Shown here: piece by piece, positions 1-7,262 of the stretch
Layout of the letters: each line of letters opens with the position of its first letter
How positions within the stretch are numbered: position 1 is the stretch's first letter
NCBI RefSeq assembly: GCF_900289045.1
Contig: NZ_LT985188.1
Span: forward strand, 3,100,001-3,164,000
Direction of reading: 5' to 3'
Length of the DNA stretch: 64,000 bases
From: Micropruina glycogenica
Lineage (GTDB): Bacteria; Actinomycetota; Actinomycetes; Propionibacteriales; Propionibacteriaceae
The notes under the pieces: generated by a model
The model's input: only the letters and a program-made list of their open reading frames with translations
Databases searched by the model: none
Told to the model about the DNA's origin: nothing
Translations under genes and position numbers: made by a program

Positions 1-1
1 C

Positions 2-1252
2 CTCCTGGGCGACGAGCTTGTGGCCGTTCCCGAGGATGCCTACGAGATTCGCACCCACCAGGCACTTCAGATCACCTCGGACGGCTATGTCCACGCGCTC
101 AAGACCGCTCAGCAGCGCGGGAGGATCGCAATTTGGGTGCACAGCCACCCCGGTGAGCAGGCGATTCCCCGCCCGAGTCGCCACGACCGCGTCGTCAACG
201 AGCAGCTCGAACCGCTGTTCCGTGACCGCACCGAGACCGACCAGTACGGCTACCTCGTCGTCAGCCACGACAACGGCACTCTCACCTTCACCGGCGAGCT
301 CATCGGGCGGATCAACACGCCGATCGCGCGGTTGTCCGTCATCGGCGAGCGCTGGATCTTTCGTCCGGCCTTCGACACAGACGCCGGCACCGACCGATCC
401 CTGTTCGACCGGAACATCCGTGCCTTCGGCGACGGGATCCAAACCGCCATCAGCGAACTTACCGTCGCCGTGATTGGCGCCGGAGGCACCGGTTCCGCCG
501 TCGCCGAACAGCTCGCCCGGCTCGGAGTTCGCTCGTTCATCCTCATCGACCCGGACATCCTCTCCGACTCCAACACGACGCGCGTCTACGGCTCCACGCC
601 TGCCGACGTCGGTCGCCCGAAGGTGGACGTCCTCGGTGATCACCTCGAACGCATCGCCCGTGGAGTCCGCACCACGCGCGTCCAAGGGTCGATTCTCACC
701 GAGACCGTCGCACGTACCATGGTCGGCGCGGACTTGGTCTTCGGCTGTACCGACGACAACGCCGGCCGTCTGCGGCTGTCGCGGTTGCCGTACTACTACC
801 TGATCCCGGTCATCGACTGCGGCGTGCAGATCCCCGCCGACCAACAGGGCATCATCACTGGCGTATTCGGAAGGGTGACGACCCTGTACCCGAGCAGCGC
901 CTGTCTGATCTGCCGCGACCGCATCGACCTCGCTGTCGCAGAGGCCGAGACCCGGTCCGCGAACGAGCAGAAGCGGCTCGAGAAGGAGGGTTATGCACCA
1001 GCGCTGCCAGGTGTCGAGCCCGCCGTGGTCACCTTCACCACCCTCGTCGCGGCCACTGCTGTCAGTGAGCTACTGGAGCGGCTGGTCGGCTACGGCGACA
1101 CCCCCACCCCGTCCGAGCTGATCCTCTTCATCCACGACCGCACCATCCGCGGCAACATCGGGGCGTCGCACGAAGGGCATTACTGTGACCCGGCTACTCG
1201 CCGAGTTGGCACCGACGACGACATGTTCCTGGGGTTGAATTGGGCATCCTGA
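2..1252 (+). CDS. JAB/MPN (JAMM) peptidase fused to ThiF/E1-like adenylyltransferase, 5' partial
   Basis: The open frame runs in from the left edge, so the N-terminus is missing; the GTG at position 20 is probably internal. Counting from position 2, residues 1-105 look like an MPN/JAB domain with the zinc motif HSHP at 47-50 followed by SRHD at 59-62. The partner glutamate would lie upstream of the window. From about residue 155 a ThiF/E1 Rossmann domain begins with VIGAGGTGSA, then LIDPDILSDSN, the arginine-finger-like TTRVYG, and GCTDD. A CLIC pair at 301-304 is a candidate zinc or catalytic cysteine site. In known families E1 domains adenylate the C-terminus of ubiquitin-like proteins and JAB domains remove them, so one chain could both charge and trim a ubiquitin-like tag. 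The gene overlaps the next one by 13 bp. Substrate and role here are inferred. Confidence 0.85.
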   Translation, partial: LLGDELVAVPEDAYEIRTHQALQITSDGYVHALKTAQQRGRIAIWVHSHPGEQAIPRPSRHDRVVNEQLEPLFRDRTETDQYGYLVVSHDNGTLTFTGELIGRINTPIARLSVIGERWIFRPAFDTDAGTDRSLFDRNIRAFGDGIQTAISELTVAVIGAGGTGSAVAEQLARLGVRSFILIDPDILSDSNTTRVYGSTPADVGRPKVDVLGDHLERIARGVRTTRVQGSILTETVARTMVGADLVFGCTDDNAGRLRLSRLPYYYLIPVIDCGVQIPADQQGIITGVFGRVTTLYPSSACLICRDRIDLAVAEAETRSANEQKRLEKEGYAPALPGVEPAVVTFTTLVAATAVSELLERLVGYGDTPTPSELILFIHDRTIRGNIGASHEGHYCDPATRRVGTDDDMFLGLNWAS

Positions 1253-1575
1253 AGAGCATCCGATACTGGCGCCGCTGGAAGGCCGACCTGAGCACGTCCT
1301 CGGCCGCCGACATTCCCGTCCGGCTACCCGTCCGCCGCGCTGTGGTCGTGGAAAGCGCGGGCCGACCCAAATGGCTCATCTTCGACTGCCCCTGCGACCG
1401 GGGGCATCGAGTGATGCTCAATCTGGACCGAGGGAACCGACCGCTCTGGCGCATCGCCGACCGCTATCCGCTCACCCTCTATCCCAGCGTCGACGAGCGC
1501 AGTTCCGTCGGCCACTGTCACTATGTTGTACGCGACGGCTACGTACGCTGGATCGAACGAACGGATCACCGATGA
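1240..1575 (+). CDS. DUF6527-type small protein
   Basis: A 111-residue protein starting at TTG inside the end of the E1 gene, with a GGGG stretch just upstream as a weak ribosome site. The C-terminal half has a FDCPCDRGHR cysteine/histidine motif, a LNLD strand, a TLYPSVD segment, then HCHYVVRDGYVRWIE. This spacing resembles DUF6527 proteins, which are repeatedly found beside E1, E2 and multi-ubiquitin genes in bacterial ubiquitin-like operons. The Cys/His pattern suggests a small metal-binding fold. Its biochemical role is not established. The stop codon overlaps the next start in an ATGA, so the three genes are translationally coupled. Assignment to the family is by motif memory, not by search. 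Confidence 0.7.
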   Translation: MGILKSIRYWRRWKADLSTSSAADIPVRLPVRRAVVVESAGRPKWLIFDCPCDRGHRVMLNLDRGNRPLWRIADRYPLTLYPSVDERSSVGHCHYVVRDGYVRWIERTDHR

Positions 1576-2504
1576 CCCACCCTCACACCGAGCCCGAGGA
1601 CCAGCTCGGATTCGTTCCAACACCGCCACTGCCCGAGCCCACCCCAGCGCCGAAAGGACCGACGCGGACTCCGATGTTCGAGGCGATGAACGCCAATCGC
1701 TATGCCCGGCAGAGTCTCATCAGAGAGATCGAGAAGGTCACGTCGACGACCCTGATTTGCTACGTCGTGGCTGACCTACAGATCGAGCGCACCGACGTCG
1801 TCGCCATGGTCGACCTACTGCACAACATCACGCCCGGCACCCCGATCGACCTGCTGCTGAACTCACCAGGGGGCGACATCGACGCTGCCGAAAAGCTCAT
1901 TCTCCTCATCCGAAAACGTGCTGGCAGCGCACCTGTGCGAGTCATCGTGCCCGACTACGCAAAAAGCGCGGCTACGCTCATCGCCCTAGGGGCCAACACC
2001 ATCGTGATGTCCGATACATCCGAACTCGGTGCCATTGACCCCCAGGTAGATCTGGCCGACTCCAACGGCCACCTGCAAACCCTCTCCGCGCAGAGCTACT
2101 TGGACGCGTTCCACCTGCATGCCGACCGGCTCAAAGAGGACCCCAACGACCCGGTGGCTCGACTCATGCTCAGCAAGATGGAGCCGGCCACCGTCCGTAA
2201 GCTCGAGCGGATGACCAAACGATCCCGATCCATTGCCGAGGCCCTGCTCGGCCAATCAATGATCAAGGACACCGACCAAGCGGCCGAAATCGCCAAGAAC
2301 CTTAGCGACACCGACAAGTGGCACTCCCACGGACAGATGATCTCCCACGAGACCGCCCGAGGCCTTGGCCTGGACATCACCTACCTGGCCCCGCACGATG
2401 ACCTGTGGGCGAGGTACTGGAGGTTGTTCTCTCTGCAGCTGTGGTCAGCGAATGGCAAGGTGAAGCTCTTCGAGAGCGACTGGGCCTCCATCCCCATCTC
2501 TTGA
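1572..2504 (+). CDS. SDH-type Clp-fold serine protease
   Basis: A 310-residue protein. A proline-rich N-terminal 35 residues is followed by a ClpP/crotonase-like domain of the serine dehydrogenase proteinase (SppA-like) type. Visible family landmarks are LNSPGGDIDAAEKLI (oxyanion-hole loop), YAKSAATLIALGA carrying the likely nucleophilic serine, and SELGAIDPQV. A long helical C-terminal region follows. There is no signal peptide and no transmembrane segment, so unlike many SppA relatives it should be cytosolic. The start codon lies in the ATGA overlap with the DUF6527 gene. Being locked in one transcript with a JAB-E1 protein suggests it degrades or processes tagged proteins, or is itself controlled by tagging; that is inference. 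Confidence 0.8.
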   Translation: MTHPHTEPEDQLGFVPTPPLPEPTPAPKGPTRTPMFEAMNANRYARQSLIREIEKVTSTTLICYVVADLQIERTDVVAMVDLLHNITPGTPIDLLLNSPGGDIDAAEKLILLIRKRAGSAPVRVIVPDYAKSAATLIALGANTIVMSDTSELGAIDPQVDLADSNGHLQTLSAQSYLDAFHLHADRLKEDPNDPVARLMLSKMEPATVRKLERMTKRSRSIAEALLGQSMIKDTDQAAEIAKNLSDTDKWHSHGQMISHETARGLGLDITYLAPHDDLWARYWRLFSLQLWSANGKVKLFESDWASIPIS

Positions 2505-2693
2505 GGAGATCGGCTCCCGCTCATCGTGCCAACGATATTCGGCGCCGAGATGCATGCCAGAGGTGTGCTCCACATCCAGCTGCTCTGAAATTGCCGGCGA
2601 GACTCGCAGAGTCCCCGTTCGAGGAGACTCCGAGCGGCGTTCGGACGATGGCCGAGCCTTGCTCGGTGTCTGCCTGCATTCGTGCCGCGTGGG

Positions 2694-3056
2694 TTAGTGC
2701 CATCCCCCCAGGAGCGCGGCTGCAGCCTCATAGGCGATGGCGCCACTCGCGATAGCGATGACCAGGTCGTAGGCGTCGTCTTCGGGTGCGTCCAGATCGA
2801 CGTTGTTGAGTCCGTAGAACACGACGATCGCGAGCCAGCCGATCCGCTTGTTGCCGTCGATCAGGGCGTGGTTCCGGACCAGTGACTCCATGAGAACGGC
2901 GGCCTTCTGGTCGATCCTGGGATAGGCGTCCAGGCCGAACACCGTGGCCTGCGGTCGGTGCACGGCCGAGTCAAGCGACCCGACTTCCCGGATCGGACCG
3001 ACCTTCAGGTCGTCGATGAGCGCCAGGACGTCTTCCAGCGTGAGGTACTCGATCAC
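2694..3056 (-). CDS. doc: Fic/Doc-family toxin of a type II TA pair
   Basis: A 120-residue Doc-like protein. The Fic core motif appears as HALIDGNKRIG, matching the Doc form H-x-F-x-D-G-N-K-R apart from Leu for Phe. Doc proteins are kinases that inactivate EF-Tu; this one keeps His, Asp, Gly-Asn-Lys and Arg. Upstream, EVGSLDSAVHRPQ is typical of Doc N-termini. GTG start, overlapping the antitoxin stop by four bases (GTGA), so it is translated only after the antitoxin. Confidence 0.88.
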   Translation of the reverse strand: MIEYLTLEDVLALIDDLKVGPIREVGSLDSAVHRPQATVFGLDAYPRIDQKAAVLMESLVRNHALIDGNKRIGWLAIVVFYGLNNVDLDAPEDDAYDLVIAIASGAIAYEAAAALLGGWH

Positions 3057-3256
3057 TTGCCCAGGCGGGCCAGCAGGTCGGCGTACCGCTCTCGGGCGCC
3101 AGCGGAGAGGGTGCGGATCTTGTCCTGCCGGAGTCGGCGCGACGCGGCCTCGTGGATCGCACGGACGGTCGCTTCCTGCTTGCTCACGCCGTCTGCCTCC
3201 GCGAGAAGGGCGAGGGCGTGCTCATCGTCGGGCGTCAGTCGCAAGGTCATCGCCAT
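3053..3256 (-). CDS. Ribbon-helix-helix antitoxin partner of Doc
   Basis: A 67-residue protein beginning MAMTLRLTPDDE, with one beta strand followed by two helices as in ribbon-helix-helix repressors, and a basic C-terminal region likely to wrap the toxin. It is the first gene of the pair. A TATCAT -10 box sits six bases before the ATG, and an inverted repeat overlaps that box, as expected for an autoregulated TA operon. Confidence 0.82.
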   Translation of the reverse strand: MAMTLRLTPDDEHALALLAEADGVSKQEATVRAIHEAASRRLRQDKIRTLSAGARERYADLLARLGK

Positions 3257-3264
3257 AGACCCAT

Positions 3265-3281
3265 GATACCAACCTGGTATC
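3265..3281. promoter_or_regulatory. Operator of the RHH/Doc pair
   Basis: Perfect inverted repeat GATACC-aacct-GGTATC lying immediately upstream of the antitoxin start and overlapping its -10 box (read on the minus strand as TATCAT, six bases before ATG). Its position is what an autorepressing antitoxin would need. Confidence 0.65.
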
Positions 3282-3346
3282 GCGTCGCTGCGCGCACTCG
3301 CACGTCTTCGCGGTCGGTCCCGAAGGTCGAGCCGAGCTTGGCTGCG

Positions 3347-4270
3347 CTATCCCACAGGTAGCCAGATGCCGCACCCGTTGGACTCGAAGCCACCGTCGCT
3401 CGATCGGATGGTGACCCTCGCGCCAGCCGGAGCGTAGCTGATGAAGTCATTGTCGATGATCGAGCCGTGCTTTGTCAGTCGTACCCAATAGCAGTCGCTG
3501 ATGCGCTTCTCGCTCCGGTAGGTTCCGGGCCGCAGGTCTCCACTCTTCGAGCCGATGTCGTACTCACCGTCGGTGAACCCCCGCTTTGCGAGCTTCAGCG
3601 CCGGCGCGTATTTCGGACATAGGTACTTCACGGCGTTGTTGTAGTCGTCCAGGTAGTTGTCGAGCTCTTCATCGAGCATCAGCGCGCGGCTGGTGGTCGA
3701 CTTCTTCTTCTTGAGCTGGGCGCACATGTCATGGCCCTCCTCGATCGAGCTCTCCATGTCGTCCAGATCAGTTGCATCTTCCGCTTTGAGGTACTTCATC
3801 TCGTTCGCCGAGTGCCGGTCTTCCGGCATCGACTCTGCGCTGGGGGGATCCTTCCTGGAGCCACCGAGTCCCGCCTGGACAGTGTCTGCCTCATCGATTG
3901 GCAGCAGGACTGTCCAGTTCACACCGTAGAGAAGGCTGGTTCCGTCCAGGCTGCCGTCTTTAGCGGTCTCGTCGTAGCCACCCGACATCGCGTCGACCGC
4001 GGATCGCGAGGAGTAGATGGCGAAGCTATCGCTGCTCGAGCAGCGACCCGACTCGCTGGCCGTCTCGACGTCGTTGTCTTGTTGCCAGTCGTCGCAGTCA
4101 TAGCCGAGCCTCACAACGGCATCCTTGAGCTCCATAACGGACCCGAAGCCACCGACCTCTGTGGTGGTCGTCGGCGGCGGCGACGGCGACGGCCTGGGAG
4201 CAGGGCTGGTGCATCCGACGACCAAGACTGCAGCAGCGGCTGAGATCAGGATTCTCGGGGTACGCCTCAT
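3347..4270 (-). CDS. Secreted lipoprotein, unknown function
   Basis: The ATG at 4270 is chosen because it opens a classical lipoprotein signal: MRRTPRILI, a hydrophobic stretch, then lipobox VVGC, followed by a Pro/Thr/Ser-rich linker. The mature part is acidic and rich in Ser/Asp. The last 60 residues contain DLRPGTYRSE, CYWVRL, and SNGCGIWLPVG, a small beta domain common at the C-terminus of actinobacterial lipoproteins. A TAGCGT -10-like box lies eight bases upstream. It sits between two TA loci and has no obvious functional partner. Length 307 residues. Confidence 0.8.
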   Translation of the reverse strand: MRRTPRILISAAAAVLVVGCTSPAPRPSPSPPPTTTTEVGGFGSVMELKDAVVRLGYDCDDWQQDNDVETASESGRCSSSDSFAIYSSRSAVDAMSGGYDETAKDGSLDGTSLLYGVNWTVLLPIDEADTVQAGLGGSRKDPPSAESMPEDRHSANEMKYLKAEDATDLDDMESSIEEGHDMCAQLKKKKSTTSRALMLDEELDNYLDDYNNAVKYLCPKYAPALKLAKRGFTDGEYDIGSKSGDLRPGTYRSEKRISDCYWVRLTKHGSIIDNDFISYAPAGARVTIRSSDGGFESNGCGIWLPVG

Positions 4271-4703
4271 GAACCCTGACGCTAGACCAGCCCGGTCGCC
4301 CCCGCAGGTGATTCCCTGGGCCACCGGCCACCCCCGGCTACTTGGTGTCATCGTCTTGGACGGGTGTGCGCGTCGGCACAACCAAGACGCTCCTCGGGGA
4401 CAAGTCCTAGAGCCGCAAGAGAGCCGTCGCATCCCAGTCTGGTCGCACGTCCCATCGCGTCCACGAGACCTGGCAGTTACCGGCAGACGCCTGCACATCC
4501 GAACTCCGACAGGCAGTTTCGACCCGTTCCTTGGTGCAGTAGGTGTGTTCTGAGATGAGAGGTCGTGTTGCGGGAAGAGCGAGCTTTCGGTGGTTGTGGG
4601 TCAGAGGCTGACGAAGCGGCTGGTTGAGAGGTTGGTCGGGGTCGTGAGTGTCGCGATGGGTAGGGTGCGGTGATTGGGCGACTCGAAGAGGCGGCTTAAC
4701 CTC
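4271..4703. other. 433-bp non-coding stretch
   Basis: It separates the lipoprotein gene from the HigA-like gene. I find the probable lipoprotein promoter at its left end (TAGCGT on the minus strand at 4284-4279). I see no credible gene, RNA or repeat in the rest. In particular there is no recognisable HigB toxin upstream of the HigA-like gene. Confidence 0.5.
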
Positions 4704-4991
4704 ATGGCGTTGATTCATCCAGTGCATCCAGGGGAGATCCTGCGCGAGGACGTCCTCGCCGACCTCGGGCTCAGCGTCGGCGAGGCGGCGTCGCGGCTGG
4801 GCGTCTCAAGGTGGTCCTTGCGGAGGGTGCTGGCCGGTTCAACCAGGGTGAGCCCGATCCTGGCATTGCGGCTGGAGGCGGCCGGCGTTGGCACCGCCCG
4901 AGCCTGGCTCGCGATGCAGTCGGCCCACGATCTGGCTGCCGAACGCTCGGCGGGCCGGCCGAGGGTCCGGCCACTCGACACTGAGTCTTGA
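4704..4991 (+). CDS. HigA-like antitoxin (orphan)
   Basis: A 95-residue protein opening with HPVHPGEILREDVLADLGLS, the signature start of HigA addiction-module antidotes, followed by a helix-turn-helix (SVGEAASRLGVSRWSLRRVL) and STRVSPILALRLEAAGVG. ATG at 4704 is preferred over an in-frame earlier start because homologous sequence begins there. HigB normally lies directly upstream, but none is visible in the preceding 430 bp, so this is an orphan antitoxin, a lone regulator, or the survivor of a decayed pair. Confidence 0.82.
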   Translation: MALIHPVHPGEILREDVLADLGLSVGEAASRLGVSRWSLRRVLAGSTRVSPILALRLEAAGVGTARAWLAMQSAHDLAAERSAGRPRVRPLDTES

Positions 4992-5000
4992 GCCCGGACC

Positions 5001-5028
5001 TTTCGAATATTTCGATTTCGTCTACACT
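5001..5028 (+). promoter_or_regulatory. Promoter/operator of the HTH/PIN TA operon
   Basis: Three TTTCGA units (two complete, one truncated) in an AT-rich patch, containing the near-palindrome TCGAATATTTCGA, followed by a TACACT -10 box at 5023-5028. The ATG at 5035 begins six bases later, implying a leaderless mRNA. The repeats are plausible binding sites for the operon's own HTH antitoxin. Confidence 0.55.
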
Positions 5029-5034
5029 GGAGTC

Positions 5035-5535
5035 ATGAGCACCCAGGCAAGTGAATCGACGACGGTCCTGCCGCCTGCCGACATGGAGGCGATGCTGGAT
5101 CTCTCGCGCTTTCTCGAGCACGTCAGCGAGCCAGCCGCATTGCTGGGCCCGGACGGCCAGACGGTCCCGCTCCCCATGGAGGCCTACAAGGTGCTGGTGA
5201 AAGTCGTGGCTTCGATGAGGGCGGGCAAGGCGATCACGATTGCGCCGCTCGACCAGCAACTCACCACCCAGGAAGCAGCCAACTTCCTCGGTATCAGCCG
5301 GCCAACACTGGTCAAGCTGCTCGACCAAGGCGAGATCTCGTTTGAGCGCCCGGCATCTGGTCGGCACCGGCGAGTGAGGTTGGATGACGTCCTGGACTAC
5401 CAGCGACGTAAGCGTGCCAGCCGGCGAGCGACGCTCGACGAGCTCACAGAACAGGCCGCCGCGGCCGGTCTTTACGAGGAGGTACCCGACTACGCCGAGG
5501 CGCTTCAAGCTGCTCGCACGCGCCAAGCTGGCTGA
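5035..5535 (+). CDS. Excisionase-type HTH antitoxin
   Basis: A 166-residue protein. The middle (about residues 78-125) is a MerR/excisionase-like HTH of the type that reads TTQEAANFLGISRPTLVKLL, followed by ERPASGRHRRVRLDDVLDY, the hallmark of HTH_17 antitoxins. The tail, rich in Ala and Glu, should bind the toxin. The start is fixed by the TACACT box six bases upstream. Three bases separate it from the PIN gene, so the two form one operon; this HTH/PIN pairing is a recognised TA architecture. Confidence 0.85.
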   Translation: MSTQASESTTVLPPADMEAMLDLSRFLEHVSEPAALLGPDGQTVPLPMEAYKVLVKVVASMRAGKAITIAPLDQQLTTQEAANFLGISRPTLVKLLDQGEISFERPASGRHRRVRLDDVLDYQRRKRASRRATLDELTEQAAAAGLYEEVPDYAEALQAARTRQAG

Positions 5536-5538
5536 GTC

Positions 5539-6111
5539 GTGGCCCGGTTCAGCGCATTCCTCGACGCGTGTGTCTTGGTCCCCATTGCGCTGGCCGACAC
5601 GCTGCTCCGGCTCGCGGAGGCCGACCTGTACAGACCGTTGTGGAGTGTTCGGGTTCTGGACGAGATGGTCGAGGCGATCGAGGCGATCCATCCAAACCTG
5701 GCTGGCGGCCCAGCCAGGGCTCGTGGCGACGCGATGCAGGCCGGCTTTGACGACGCCTGCGTGACGGGGTGGGAGCCGCTGGAGTCCGGCATCACTCTCC
5801 CGGACGCCGACGACCGCCACGTGGTTGCCGCGGCCTTGCGTGGACGTGCCGACATGATCGTGACAGCCAATCTCCGCGACTTCCCGTCCGACGTGCTCGG
5901 ATCTGTCGGCCTTGAGGTGCAGCATCCCGACGACTTCCTGCTCAATCAACTCGACCTCGAGCCCGATCTCACGATGGCATCACTGCATCGCCAGGCTGCA
6001 GCAACCAAGCGACCGGCGATCACCACGGTTGTGTTGTTGGAGCACCTCGCGAAGTGCGGAGTGCCCAGCTTCGCATCGGAGGCGGCACACCAACTCTGGC
6101 GCGGGCGGTGA
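5539..6111 (+). CDS. PIN-domain ribonuclease toxin
   Basis: A 190-residue PIN protein with GTG start. Acidic metal ligands are placed as in VapC-like nucleases: FLDACVLVP near the N-terminus, LDEMVEAI, then LPDADDRHVVAAAL and IVTANLRDFP. It is longer than classical VapC (about 130 residues), which fits the PIN family paired with excisionase-type antitoxins. Predicted activity is RNA cleavage, neutralised by the upstream gene product. Confidence 0.85.
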   Translation: MARFSAFLDACVLVPIALADTLLRLAEADLYRPLWSVRVLDEMVEAIEAIHPNLAGGPARARGDAMQAGFDDACVTGWEPLESGITLPDADDRHVVAAALRGRADMIVTANLRDFPSDVLGSVGLEVQHPDDFLLNQLDLEPDLTMASLHRQAAATKRPAITTVVLLEHLAKCGVPSFASEAAHQLWRGR

Positions 6112-6215
6112 GCTGGATCTCGCCAACTGATAATGCACGCAAGCTGCACGCCGCAAGAAACAGTTAGGTGACGTCTTGTATTTGTGCTTGTGGGAGGTAC
6201 CTCCCGGGAACGGCG

Positions 6216-6246
6216 TTGGCTGGTTCAAGTCCAGTTAGGCCCACCA
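6216..6246 (+). other. tRNA 3'-end-like fragment (possible att site)
   Basis: The stretch ends in a T-arm-like GCTGG-TTCAAGT-CCAGT followed by TAGGCCC-A-CCA, exactly the layout of a tRNA T-arm, 3' acceptor strand, discriminator and CCA. No matching 5' acceptor (GGGCCTA) occurs in the preceding 90 bp, so it is not a complete tRNA. The acceptor sequence resembles actinobacterial tRNA-Ile(GAT). A perfect 14-bp palindrome, GGGAGGTACCTCCC, lies just upstream at 6192-6205. Such tRNA ends are typical attachment-site duplications. Confidence 0.55.
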
Positions 6247-6303
6247 GACGAAACCGCGTTTGACTAGATGTTTCACGGTAGTCCGTCACCGTTGCTCACA
6301 ATA

Positions 6304-6322
6304 TGCGACCTCATTGCGACCT
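6304..6322. repeat. Short direct repeat beside tRNA-like fragment
   Basis: TGCGACCT occurs twice with an 11-bp period (6304-6311 and 6315-6322), about one helical turn, 60-75 bp from the tRNA-like end. This resembles integrase arm-type sites, but two short copies are weak evidence. Confidence 0.3.
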
Positions 6323-6398
6323 GAAGGACGTGCAAGCGGCGCCGCTCAGTCCCTGGGGGCGGCCGACCGCGAGGGTGCTCAGTTGCTGAATCAGCCGG

Positions 6399-7262
6399 GA
6401 CGCGGAGGCCGGTTTCGGCGGCCCGCTGAACGCGTTCGAGCTGATGAAGCAGATGATCGCCGCCGGTGCGGCGGGGGTGCACTGGGAGGACCAGCTCAGC
6501 TCGGAGAAGAAGTGCGGCCACCTGGGCGGCAAGGTGCTGATCCCGACCGCGCAGCACGTCCGCACGCTGAACGCGGCCCGGCTGGCCGCCGACGTGCTGG
6601 GCACCGAGACGCTGGTGATCGCCCGCACCGACGCCCTGGCGGCCGACCTGCTCACCTCGGACGTGGACCCGACCGACCAGCCGTTCTGCACCGGTGAACG
6701 CACCAGCGAGGGGTTTTACCGAGTGCGGTCGGGACTGGGCCAGGTGCTGGCCAGGGCGAAGGCGTACGCGCCGCACGCGGACCTGATCTGGGTCGAGACC
6801 GGCACCCCCGACCTGGGACTGGCCGCCGAGTTCGCCACCGAACTGCACCGCGAGTTCCCGGGCAAGATGCTGGCCTACAACTGCTCGCCCTCGTTCAACT
6901 GGAAGGCGGCGCTCGACGACCGGCAGATCGCGGCCTTCCAGGACGGCCTGGGCGAACTGGGCTACCGATTCCAGTTCATCACGCTCGCCGGGTTCCACGC
7001 CCTGAACCACTCGATGTTCACGCTGGCCCGCGACTACGCGGCTCACGGCATGCCCGCCTACGTGGCCCTGCAGCAGGCCGAGTTCGCCGACGAGCCCAAC
7101 GGCTACACCGCGACTCGGCACCAGGCCGAAGTCGGCACCGGCTACTTCGACCAGGTCGCCACCGCGCTGAACCCTGACAGCGCGACCACCGCCCTGGCCA
7201 GGATCGGCCGAGGCGGAGCAGTTCACCCCCTGACCCGCCCCACCGTGCGAGCAGGAGATTGA
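6399..7262 (+). pseudogene. aceA: Isocitrate lyase, 5'-truncated remnant
   Basis: Recognisable isocitrate lyase sequence starts abruptly at [17 protein letters not shown] (nt 6399 onward) and continues to a normal C-terminus, including [20 protein letters not shown] with the catalytic KKCGH, and the NCSPSFNWK segment. Upstream of residue D the frame diverges and hits a stop within five codons. A full enzyme is about 430 residues; some 150 N-terminal residues, including the first part of the TIM barrel, are missing. The first in-frame ATG (6444) would give a 272-residue fragment that could not fold normally. It overlaps the malate synthase remnant, preserving the usual aceA-aceB order. Almost certainly non-functional. 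Confidence 0.85.

Noticed and set aside
2505-2693. Small gene between the Clp-fold protease and Doc
   Set aside because: Short frames on both strands lack a ribosome site and any recognisable sequence; left as non-coding.
6160-6246. Complete tRNA gene
   Set aside because: Only the T-arm and 3' acceptor are present; no 5' acceptor, D-arm or anticodon arm can be drawn in the preceding 90 bp.
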